NCBI GenBank assembly: GCA_037446605.1
Contig: JBBIIE010000090.1
Location: 1-12,857 of the forward strand
Length of the DNA stretch: 12,857 bases
From: JANXAZ01 sp037446605
Lineage (GTDB): Bacteria; Pseudomonadota; Alphaproteobacteria; Geminicoccales; Geminicoccaceae
Reading direction: 5' to 3'
Within the stretch, counting starts at the first letter, position 1. Every line of letters starts with the position of its first letter. Of this stretch, positions 6,450-12,544 are shown in pieces. A program made the translations under genes and the position numbers. The notes beneath the pieces were generated by a model that was given only the letters and a program-made list of their open reading frames with translations, ran no database searches and was not told the DNA's origin.

Positions 6450-7448
6450 TCAATTCAACGAGGCCGGAACGAAGTCGTTGGTGTAGAAGGCACTCGCCGG
6501 CTTGTCCGTCTTGAGCTCCTTGTAGGCCTTCAAGATCTCGAGGGCGGCGGCCCAGTCTTCCGGCACGTTCACGCCGAGCCGGTCGTCCTTGGCGTTGTTG
6601 GAGCGGAGGATCGAAAGGGTGACGTCGAGGACCTCGCGGGCCTGAGCCTTCTGATCCTCGACGCTCGCCTGCCAATTGATCAATGCCCGGATCGCGGCGT
6701 CCGGGTCGGCCTTGGCGGCGGCCACCGACCGGAGCGTGGCGCGGACGAAGCGGCGCACGAGCTCGGGGTTCTTCTCGACCGTGTCGCGGTGCGCGACGAT
6801 CGCATAGCCGGGCTGGTGCACACCGTAATCGGCGTAGTTGAAGATGATCGGTGGCTTGCCGCCCGCAGCTTTGATCTCCGCCGGCTTGTCGTCGATCCCA
6901 CCGAGCATGGCCGGGGCGAGCTTCTGCAAATAGCTCGACACGAGCGCACTTTCCGCGACGTTGGTGAGCTTGATCCTGTCCGGATCGGCGCCGGCGTTGC
7001 GCGCGGCGATCGGGAAGAGCGTGTTGACGCCGGCGCCGGCCGTGGTGAGCACGTTCCTGCCCTCGAGGTCCTTGAACGTCTTGATCCCCGAATCGGGGTC
7101 GACCAGCACGGCATCGGTACCCTGGGCGTCGATCGTCGCGACCGCCAGGACGGGCGCACCTTGCGCCGCGAGGTTGAGCATGGTCACGGCCGACGCGTAG
7201 GCGAAGGTGCTGTCCTTGTTGGCCACGAGCCGAACCGCGTTGCCGCTCCCGTTGCCCTGCTTGACGACGAGGTCGATCCCTTCCCGTTCGTAGAAGCCCT
7301 TGTCGATACCCAGGAAGAAGATCGCGTGACTGCCGTAGAAGAGCCAGTTGGTCCGCAGCGTCACCTTTTCGGCGGCCGCGGCAGCGCCGCCGAGCAGGAG
7401 CGAGCCCGTGAGCCCGAGGAGTGCGAACGCCCGTCGAGTCGTGGTCAT
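6450..7448 (-). CDS. ABC transporter periplasmic substrate-binding protein, NMT1/THI5-like
   Basis: From ATG 7448 this is a 332-residue exported protein. The N-terminus TTRRAFALLGLTGSLLLGG followed by AAAAAEKV has a twin-arginine (RRxF) pattern and a likely cleavage near AAA-AEK. The mature part starts LRTNWLFYGSHAIFFLGIDK and has KGFYEREGIDL, typical of NMT1/TauA/SsuA-like proteins, then DSGIKTFKDLEGRNVLTT and a C-terminal FVRATLRSVAAAKADPDAAI segment. It would bind the solute and hand it to the permease/ATPase pair encoded immediately after. NMT1-type proteins bind diverse ligands (thiamine precursors, sulfonates, aromatic acids), so the ligand is open. The start is ambiguous: three in-frame ATGs (7484, 7466, 7448) lie on an 18 bp tandem repeat, and the outermost overlaps the UxaA stop as ATGA. 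I chose 7448 because the signal peptide follows directly. Confidence 0.9.
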   Translation of the reverse strand: MTTTRRAFALLGLTGSLLLGGAAAAAEKVTLRTNWLFYGSHAIFFLGIDKGFYEREGIDLVVKQGNGSGNAVRLVANKDSTFAYASAVTMLNLAAQGAPVLAVATIDAQGTDAVLVDPDSGIKTFKDLEGRNVLTTAGAGVNTLFPIAARNAGADPDRIKLTNVAESALVSSYLQKLAPAMLGGIDDKPAEIKAAGGKPPIIFNYADYGVHQPGYAIVAHRDTVEKNPELVRRFVRATLRSVAAAKADPDAAIRALINWQASVEDQKAQAREVLDVTLSILRSNNAKDDRLGVNVPEDWAAALEILKAYKELKTDKPASAFYTNDFVPASLN

Positions 7449-7486
7449 CGTCGTCCTCCCTGTCATCGTCGACCTCCCGGTCATCG
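7444..7486 (-). repeat. 18 bp tandem repeat carrying three start codons and two ribosome binding sites
   Basis: On the plus strand GTCATCGTCGTCCTCCCT (7444-7461) is followed by GTCATCGTCGACCTCCCG (7462-7479) and a partial third copy GTCATCG (7480-7486). On the coding minus strand each unit supplies an ATG, and the units at 7466 and 7448 are each preceded by GGGAGG with six bases between GGAGG and ATG. All three ATGs are in one frame and would add MTGRST-MTGRTT before MTTTRRAF. The outer ATG overlaps the TGA of the UxaA gene. Confidence 0.85.
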
Positions 7487-8704
7487 CCCGCCGAACGCCG
7501 GCCGCGGCAGGCAGGCCGGGCCGAGCGGTTCGAAGTGCTTGTAGCCGAGCACGAACTCCTGGTGGCCGAGGGCCTCGGAGCGGGTCGGCTCGCCGGCCGC
7601 GACCCGTTCGATCACGGCGACGATCTCGGCGGCGACCTCGTCGAGCGTGCCGCGCCCCTCGAGGACCCGACCGGCATCGACATCCATGTCCCCCGACATG
7701 CGCCGGTAGGTCTCCGGGTTGGCGCAGACCTTGACGACAGGGCTCACCGCCGAGCCGACCACCGAGCCGCGGCCGGTCGAGAAGAGGACGAGATGCGCCC
7801 CGCAGGCGATCAGCTCGACCACTTCCGTCGTGTCGTTGATGTTCGGGTAGCCCCAACGGACCGGTCCGTCGGGGACCATGTCCATGAGATAGAGGCCGGG
7901 GGCGGACGGGCGGACCGCCGGGCGCAGCAGGCCCCGGATGGGCCGCGTCCCGCTCTTGGCGTAGGCGCCGACCGATTTCTCCTCGACCGTCGTGAGCCCG
8001 CCCGTGATGTTGCCACCGCCGAAGCTGCCATGCTCCATGGTCGCGTGGTAGCGCCGCGCCTTGGCCATGACGGCGCGGAGCTCGCGGGCGAGCTCGGGTC
8101 GGACGGCACGCGCCGCCATGTGCTCCTCGCAGCCGAACAGCTCGCCCAATTCCTCGAAGATGACGGTGGCGCCCGCATCCACCAGGAGATCCGAGGCCCG
8201 GCCGATCGCCGGGTTGGCGGAGAGCACGCTCGTGCCGTCCGACCCGCCGCATTTCGTCCCGATCACGAGATCGGCCGAGCGCACCGGCACGCGCGGCACG
8301 CGGGAAAGCTCCGGCAGGGTCTCCTCGATCCAGGCGCGTCCGGCCGCGACGGTGGGTGCCGTGCCGCCTTCCCTCTGGATCACGAGGGTCGCGACCGGGC
8401 GGCCGGAGCCCGCGATCGTGCGCTGCAGACGCGAGCGATCGAACTCCTCGCAGCCCAGGGAGACGAGCAGCACCCCGCCGACATTGGGATGGGTGCAGAC
8501 CGCGTCCATCACCTCCTGGGCGTAGGCGTTGGGGTAGCAGCCGGAGAAGCCGACGAGCTCGACCCCGCGCTCGGCGAAGGGTGCGGCGATGGCGCGGGCG
8601 ACGTGGTGCGCGCACTCGACGAGATAGGCCACGAGCAGCCGGTTGCGGATGCCCTTGCGGCCGTCGGCGCGGAGATAGCCCGAAGCCGCGCGCACCGCCC
8701 TCAC
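7481..8704 (-). CDS. UxaA-family hydro-lyase, large (C-terminal) subunit
   Basis: 407 residues from GTG 8704, which overlaps the preceding TGA as GTGA. It corresponds to the C-terminal catalytic domain of altronate/galactarate dehydratase and to SuyB. Family features are GYLRADGRKGIRN (9-21), FSGCYPNAYAQ (Cys56), LVSLGCEEFD (Cys85), GTKCGGSDGTSVLSANPAIG (Cys152) and ELFGCEEHMA (Cys192). Further on come GYPNINDTTEVVELIACGAH, LFSTGRGSVVGSAVSPVVKVC and RRMSGDMDVDAG. Members use a divalent metal, often iron, to dehydrate sugar acids to 2-keto-3-deoxy acids, or to split (2R)-sulfolactate into pyruvate and sulfite. The small SAF subunit is the separate gene just upstream. Length and motifs look complete. 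The substrate is not determined from sequence; the neighbouring DapA-family gene favours a keto-deoxy acid product, while the importer type leaves room for a sulfonate. Confidence 0.9.
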   Translation of the reverse strand: MRAVRAASGYLRADGRKGIRNRLLVAYLVECAHHVARAIAAPFAERGVELVGFSGCYPNAYAQEVMDAVCTHPNVGGVLLVSLGCEEFDRSRLQRTIAGSGRPVATLVIQREGGTAPTVAAGRAWIEETLPELSRVPRVPVRSADLVIGTKCGGSDGTSVLSANPAIGRASDLLVDAGATVIFEELGELFGCEEHMAARAVRPELARELRAVMAKARRYHATMEHGSFGGGNITGGLTTVEEKSVGAYAKSGTRPIRGLLRPAVRPSAPGLYLMDMVPDGPVRWGYPNINDTTEVVELIACGAHLVLFSTGRGSVVGSAVSPVVKVCANPETYRRMSGDMDVDAGRVLEGRGTLDEVAAEIVAVIERVAAGEPTRSEALGHQEFVLGYKHFEPLGPACLPRPAFGGR

Positions 8705-8994
8705 TCCTCGGCGTGGTCGAGCGCGTTGACCAGCACCACGCTCCGCAGATTGTGGACGTGGACGTGCTCGCCCGGGGCGATCGGCCGGGTGGCGCGGCCG
8801 ATCGGCACGCCGCATTTGCGCACCAGCTCTCCCGCGGCGATCGGCCGGAGCGCCACCTTGTGGCCGAGCGGGATCGCCTCGCGCAGCGCGAGGCCGGCGA
8901 ATTCCGGCCCGAGCGGCGTGCCCGGGGCGAGCGGCCGGAGTGCCAGCGCCACGTCGTCCTCGGGAGCGAGGCGCAGGAGCGCCGGGGCACTCAC
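8701..8994 (-). CDS. SAF-domain small subunit of a UxaA/SuyA-type hydro-lyase
   Basis: 97 residues from GTG 8994, which overlaps the DapA-family stop as GTGA. The protein has the SAF/UxaA N-terminal pattern: APEDDVALALRPLAPGTPLG, then REAIPLGHKVALRPIAAGE, VRKCGVPIGRATRPIAPGEH and VHVHNLRSVVL. The GHKVAL and GEHVHVHNL blocks match the small domain of altronate dehydratase and the SuyA subunit of sulfolactate sulfo-lyase. It would form one enzyme with the large subunit encoded immediately after, which starts inside this gene's stop codon. Two genes for what is one fused polypeptide in altronate and galactarate dehydratases is the SuyAB-like layout, but split versions are also common among uncharacterised sugar-acid dehydratases. 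Confidence 0.88.
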   Translation of the reverse strand: MSAPALLRLAPEDDVALALRPLAPGTPLGPEFAGLALREAIPLGHKVALRPIAAGELVRKCGVPIGRATRPIAPGEHVHVHNLRSVVLVNALDHAEE

Positions 8995-9959
8995 GGGGTG
9001 GAGCTCCCCGCCGGGAGGACGCGCGGGCAGCCCGTGCGGACCAGCATCGCCCGGCACCGCTCGCGGTAGAGCGCGCGCACGTCGCGGGTCGGCGGCCGGC
9101 AGCGGCTCGAGCCGAGGCCGACGAGCTCCATGCAGAGCTTGTCCAGATAGCCGTCCCCGCTCGTGCAGGTTTTTTCGATCTCCACCCAGAGTTTGTAGAA
9201 GGGCATCGCCTCCTTCACGAGCATCGTCTGGATGCCCTTCCAGTCCTGGGCCTGGACCCTGTCGATCAGACGGACGCCCCATTCCGGCCAATAGTTGGCG
9301 AGGTGGACCTCGAACGCCCTGGCGCCGAGCATGGCGCTCACCGCGAACATCAGGTGGTTGTCGATGATGGTGAGCCGGTCGGCGAAGGTCGTGACGACGT
9401 CCTCGAACTCCATGGCGTCGGTGCGCGGGCAGGCCCATTTGAGCCCGACGAAGTTCGGCACCCGCTCGACCAGCCGCTCGACCAGGCGGAAGGAGACGGG
9501 CGCGCTCGTCCAGAAGGTGTTGTAGAGGACGATGCCGATGTCGGCCGCCTCGGCCGCGGCGCAGACGTGCTCGAAGAAGTCCTCCTCGGTGTGCTGAAAG
9601 TAGAAGGGACAGCTCACCTGGATGAACCGGCAGCCGCGCTCGGCGGCGGCCCTGGCGAGCCGGCGCAGCTCCGCGGTGCTCGTGGTCTGGGCGCCCATGG
9701 CGACCGGCACGCGGCCGGCCGCGGCCTCGACCACCGCCTCGGCCACCGCGCAGCGCTCCTCGAAGGTCATCGTCGAGAAGTCGCCCGCCGCCCCGCCGGC
9801 CAGGAAGGTGGCACAGCGGCCGTCGAGCCCGCCCTCGATCAGCCAACGCACGTGGCGGCGGATCGCGTCCGGGTCGACCGACAGATCGGGATCCCGGAAC
9901 ATGGTCGGGATCGTGACGTAGCAGCCCTCGAGCTCGCGTCGCAGCCGCGCCGGATCCAT
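8991..9959 (-). CDS. DapA-family (dihydrodipicolinate synthase / N-acetylneuraminate lyase type) lyase or aldolase
   Basis: 322 residues forming a TIM-barrel class I aldolase-type protein. The Schiff-base Lys is in FVGLKWACP (Lys174) and the catalytic Tyr in IGIVLYNTFW (Tyr146). The glycine-rich substrate loop GTTGE of true DapA appears as AGGAAGDFST (53-62), and YNVP is YNTF. These changes, and the place in a catabolic operon, argue against lysine biosynthesis. Relatives include 2-keto-3-deoxy-gluconate aldolase, N-acetylneuraminate lyase and 5-keto-4-deoxyglucarate dehydratase. A role in cleaving the keto acid made by the adjacent UxaA-type enzyme is a reasonable inference. ATG 9959 was chosen because the protein begins in the usual place (MDPARLRRELEGCYVTIPTMF) and has a GGGGGT stretch upstream. 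It is the first gene of the operon, divergent from the AraC-type regulator. The C-terminus is a little longer than in typical DapA. Confidence 0.9.
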   Translation of the reverse strand: MDPARLRRELEGCYVTIPTMFRDPDLSVDPDAIRRHVRWLIEGGLDGRCATFLAGGAAGDFSTMTFEERCAVAEAVVEAAAGRVPVAMGAQTTSTAELRRLARAAAERGCRFIQVSCPFYFQHTEEDFFEHVCAAAEAADIGIVLYNTFWTSAPVSFRLVERLVERVPNFVGLKWACPRTDAMEFEDVVTTFADRLTIIDNHLMFAVSAMLGARAFEVHLANYWPEWGVRLIDRVQAQDWKGIQTMLVKEAMPFYKLWVEIEKTCTSGDGYLDKLCMELVGLGSSRCRPPTRDVRALYRERCRAMLVRTGCPRVLPAGSSTP

Positions 9960-10084
9960 CTGCGACCCCCGTTCGCCGGCGGCGGACCGTCCATGCCCAC
10001 CACCGTCGAGGCTCGCACGCGCGGTCGTTTCCGACTTGACCGTGCGCGTCACCTGTTCGATCCGTAGCGACGGAGGAGTCGCCC
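9960..10084. promoter_or_regulatory. Divergent promoter region between the importer/dehydratase operon and its likely regulator
   Basis: A 125 bp non-coding stretch lies between the start of the six-gene minus-strand operon and the start of the GlxA/AraC-type regulator. Toward the regulator there is a TTGACC -35-like hexamer at 10036-10041, a poor -10 about 17 bases on, and a clear GGAGG at 10072-10076, eight bases before ATG 10085. TGAC-N7-GTCA at 10037-10051 is a short dyad overlapping the -35. Toward the operon no good -35/-10 pair is seen, which would fit activator dependence. The placement suggests, but does not show, that the regulator controls the operon. Confidence 0.5.
9983..9995 (+). 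repeat. Left arm of a 13 bp perfect inverted repeat
   Basis: CGGACCGTCCATG here is the exact reverse complement of CATGGACGGTCCG at 10084-10096. The two arms are 88 bp apart. This arm lies in the non-coding region near the start of the DapA-family gene. Confidence 0.75.
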
Positions 10085-10096
10085 ATGGACGGTCCG
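10084..10096 (+). repeat. Right arm of the 13 bp inverted repeat, over the regulator's start codon
   Basis: CATGGACGGTCCG contains the ATG of the GlxA/AraC-type regulator and its first codons (Met-Asp-Gly-Pro). It is the exact reverse complement of 9983-9995. A site here could serve autorepression, which is inference. Confidence 0.75.
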
Positions 10097-11149
10097 GACG
10101 AGGCAGCGCCGGCCGAGGAAATCGGCTTCCTGTTGCTGCCGCAGTTCCCGATCTATGCGACGATCCTGGCGCTCGAGGCGCTGCGGATCGCCAATCAGTG
10201 CGCCGGGCGGCGCCTGTTCCGCACCCCGCTCTTCTCGGTCGACGGCAAGCCCGTGCGCGCCACCAACGGGATGGAGCTGAAGCCCGACCGGGCCATCGGC
10301 GAGGTGCCGTTCTGCCCGACGGTGATCGTGGTCGCGGGCAACGAGCCGCTGCCCCATCTGAGCCGGACGATGCTCGGCTGGCTGCGCCGGCTCGATCGGC
10401 ACGGCGCCGTGCTCGGGGCGATCGACACGGGCGCCTTCGCCCTCGCCCGGGCGGGGCTGCTCGAGGGTGCCAAGGTGGCGGTGCACTGGGAGGCGATCCC
10501 GCTCTTCCGCGAGCACTTCCCCGAGCTGGAACCGGTCGAGCAGCTCTACACGGTCGAGCGCAACCGCCTCACCTGCGCGGGCGGGATCGCCACGCTCGAC
10601 CTCATGCTCGAAGTGATCCGGCGGCGCGCCGGATCCGAGCTCGCCGAGACGGTCCGCGCCGGGCTCGTGCACAAGCGGGCGCGGGCCGCGGTCGAGCCGC
10701 AGCAGCCGGTGCATTCGACCCTTCCCGGGCCGACCGATCGCCGGCTCGAGGCGGCCGTCGCGCTGGTCGAGCGCCATCTCGACCAGCCCTTGACGCCCCG
10801 CGAGCTCGCCCGCCGGGTCGGGCTCTCGGTCCGCCAGCTGGAGCGGCTGACCAAGGCGCGCCTCGGCGAGACCCCGGCCGAGCTCGTCCTTCGCCTGCGC
10901 CTCCTGGCGGCACGCAACCACCTCTTCTACGGCGACCTCTCGATCCAGGAGATCGCGGTCGCGACCGGGTTCTCCTCGCCCTCGGTGCTCTCGCGCTGCT
11001 TCAAGGCCCGCTTCGGCCTCGCGCCGCGCGAGTTCCGGAGGCAATTCTCGGGCGACCGGCTGGAGCGCTTCCGCCCGGAAGTGCGCCAGGAGCTCGCATT
11101 TGCCGAGGATCCGGGCGGACGGCTCAGAGGCGGACGGCCAAATTCTTGA
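10085..11149 (+). CDS. GlxA-family AraC-type transcriptional regulator (DJ-1/PfpI-like domain plus HTH)
   Basis: 354 residues. The N-terminal part (about 10-185) is a class I amidotransferase-like sensor domain: IGFLLLPQFPIYATILALEA, VIVVAGNEPLPHLSR, VLGAIDTGAFALARAGLL, VHWEAIPLF, and NRLTCAGGIATLDLMLEVI. The C-terminal part (about 220-325) is an AraC HTH pair: LTPRELARRVGLSVRQLERL for the first helix-turn-helix, then LSIQEIAVATGFSSPSVLSR and CFKARFGLAPREFRRQ. Asp114 stands where active members of the superfamily have the nucleophile Cys (CTGAF versus DTGAF), so the sensor domain should bind a ligand rather than catalyse. Regulators such as GbdR/CdhR of choline and carnitine catabolism share this look. 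It is transcribed away from the importer/dehydratase operon, its most likely target. A GGAGG lies eight bases before the ATG. Its 3' end overlaps the aldehyde dehydrogenase by 26 bp, tail to tail. Confidence 0.92.
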   Translation: MDGPDEAAPAEEIGFLLLPQFPIYATILALEALRIANQCAGRRLFRTPLFSVDGKPVRATNGMELKPDRAIGEVPFCPTVIVVAGNEPLPHLSRTMLGWLRRLDRHGAVLGAIDTGAFALARAGLLEGAKVAVHWEAIPLFREHFPELEPVEQLYTVERNRLTCAGGIATLDLMLEVIRRRAGSELAETVRAGLVHKRARAAVEPQQPVHSTLPGPTDRRLEAAVALVERHLDQPLTPRELARRVGLSVRQLERLTKARLGETPAELVLRLRLLAARNHLFYGDLSIQEIAVATGFSSPSVLSRCFKARFGLAPREFRRQFSGDRLERFRPEVRQELAFAEDPGGRLRGGRPNS

Positions 11150-12524
11150 TCCGGACGTAGTTGTGGAGGCCGGAAAGGCCGCGCTCGCGGCCGAAGCCGC
11201 TGTCCTTGACCCCGCCCGTGGGAGCCTGCTGGCCACCCAGGTACCAGCCGTTGATCCAGACCGAGCCCGCCTCGAGGGCACGGGCGAGGCGGAGCGCGCG
11301 CGAGATGTCGCGGGTGAAGACACCGGCCACGAGCCCGAAGCCCGTGGCGTTGGCCCGGGCGAGCGCGTCGGCCTCGTCGCCGAACGGCTCGAGCAGGAGC
11401 ACGGGCGCGAACACCTCCTCGCGGGCGAGCCGGCAGTCGGGCGGGACGTCGCGCACGAGGGTGGGCGTCAGGAAGAAGCCGCGCGGTCGATCCGCGGGCG
11501 GCCCGCCGCCGCAGAGAAGTGTCGCGCCGCCGGCGCGGGCCTCGGCCAGCATGTCGAGCACCCGGGTCCGCTGCGCGGCGGAGATCAGTGGGCCCACCCG
11601 GAGGTCGGCGACCCGCTCGACCAGCCGGGCCACCAGATCCTCGAAGAGCGGGGCCTGGATCAGCAGCCGCGAGGCGGCCGAGCAGACCTGGCCGGCGTTC
11701 TCGAAGGCGGCCGGAACGATCTCGGTGAGGAGCCGGTCGAGGTCGGCGTCGGCGAAGACCAGGAGCGGGTTCCTGCCGCCGAGCTCGAGGACGACCGGAA
11801 CCGCCCGTTCGGCGGCGAGCGCCATCACCCGCCGGCCGGTCGCGACCGAGCCCGTGAAGGTGATCCCGGCCACGAGCGGATGCCGGCAGAGCGCCGCCCC
11901 CGCCTCCTCGCCGGTGCCCGGAAGGACGTTCACGACACCCGGGGGAATGCCCGCTCCGTCCAGGAGTTCGGCGAAGGCGAGGGCCGTGAGCGGTGTCTCC
12001 TCGGCCGGCTTGACCACCGCCGTGCAGCCGGCGGCGAGCGCCGGTGCGAGCGAGCGCGCGAGCATGCCGAGCGGGAAGTTCCAGGGCAGGATGTGCGCCG
12101 TGACGCCCAAGGGCTCGAGCAGCGTGAGGTCGACGATCTCGCGGCCGAGCGGGATCGTCGCCCCCTCGAGCTTGTCGGCCGCCCCCGCATTGTAGCGGAA
12201 GGTGGCGACCACACCCGCCACGTCGTCGCGCGCCTCGGCGAGCGGCTTGCCGGTGTTGCGCGCCTCGAGCCGGGCGAGTTCCTCGGCCACCCGCTCGATC
12301 GCGGCGGCGAGCGCGAAGAGGCGCGCCCCGCGCGCCGCCGGGGCGAGGGCCGCCCAGGGACCGCGGAGCGCCCGCGCCGCGGCCTCGACCGCGGCGGCGA
12401 CGTCGGCCGGACCCGCCGCCTCGACCTCGGCCAGGGGCTCCTCGCTCGCCGGGTCGAGCACGTGGAGCACGGCGCCGCTCGCTGCCGGGCGGAAGGTGCC
12501 GTCGACGAAGAGCTCGGTGCGCAT
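11124..12524 (-). CDS. NAD(P)-dependent aldehyde dehydrogenase, betaine-aldehyde/GbsA-like
   Basis: 466 residues. It carries the ALDH catalytic set: HILPWNFPLGM (Asn149), VVKPAEETP (Lys172), FTGSVATGR (223-231), LELGGRNPLLVF (Glu247), ENAGQVCSAASR (catalytic Cys281), EEVFAPVLLLEPF (369-381) and VKDSGFGRERGL. It would oxidise an aldehyde to its acid in the cytoplasm. The type recalls betaine-aldehyde, aminobutyraldehyde and related sugar-derived semialdehyde dehydrogenases; the substrate is unknown. The C-terminal end PTGGVKDSGFGRE looks complete. One oddity: the sequence runs LRVG-PLISAAQ at residues 308-318, where relatives have about ten more residues (LRVGDPLDPATDxGPLIS), an in-frame loss near 11592. 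GGAGG precedes ATG 12524. It follows a sugar ABC permease by 20 bp and so belongs to a second operon; its 3' end overlaps the regulator's. Confidence 0.92.
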   Translation of the reverse strand: MRTELFVDGTFRPAASGAVLHVLDPASEEPLAEVEAAGPADVAAAVEAAARALRGPWAALAPAARGARLFALAAAIERVAEELARLEARNTGKPLAEARDDVAGVVATFRYNAGAADKLEGATIPLGREIVDLTLLEPLGVTAHILPWNFPLGMLARSLAPALAAGCTAVVKPAEETPLTALAFAELLDGAGIPPGVVNVLPGTGEEAGAALCRHPLVAGITFTGSVATGRRVMALAAERAVPVVLELGGRNPLLVFADADLDRLLTEIVPAAFENAGQVCSAASRLLIQAPLFEDLVARLVERVADLRVGPLISAAQRTRVLDMLAEARAGGATLLCGGGPPADRPRGFFLTPTLVRDVPPDCRLAREEVFAPVLLLEPFGDEADALARANATGFGLVAGVFTRDISRALRLARALEAGSVWINGWYLGGQQAPTGGVKDSGFGRERGLSGLHNYVRIKNLAVRL

Positions 12525-12544
12525 CGGATGCCTCCGCGGCAGGC

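Noticed and set aside
5600..9367. Very long plus-strand open frames opposite the importer/dehydratase operon
   Set aside because: They mirror the codon structure of the minus-strand genes, have Arg/Asp/Glu/His-rich composition and no recognisable domains; they arise from high GC at third codon positions.
8991..10052. Longer start for the DapA-family protein at 10052
   Set aside because: The extra N-terminal residues lie across the promoter region and have no family similarity; ATG 9959 gives the usual N-terminus.
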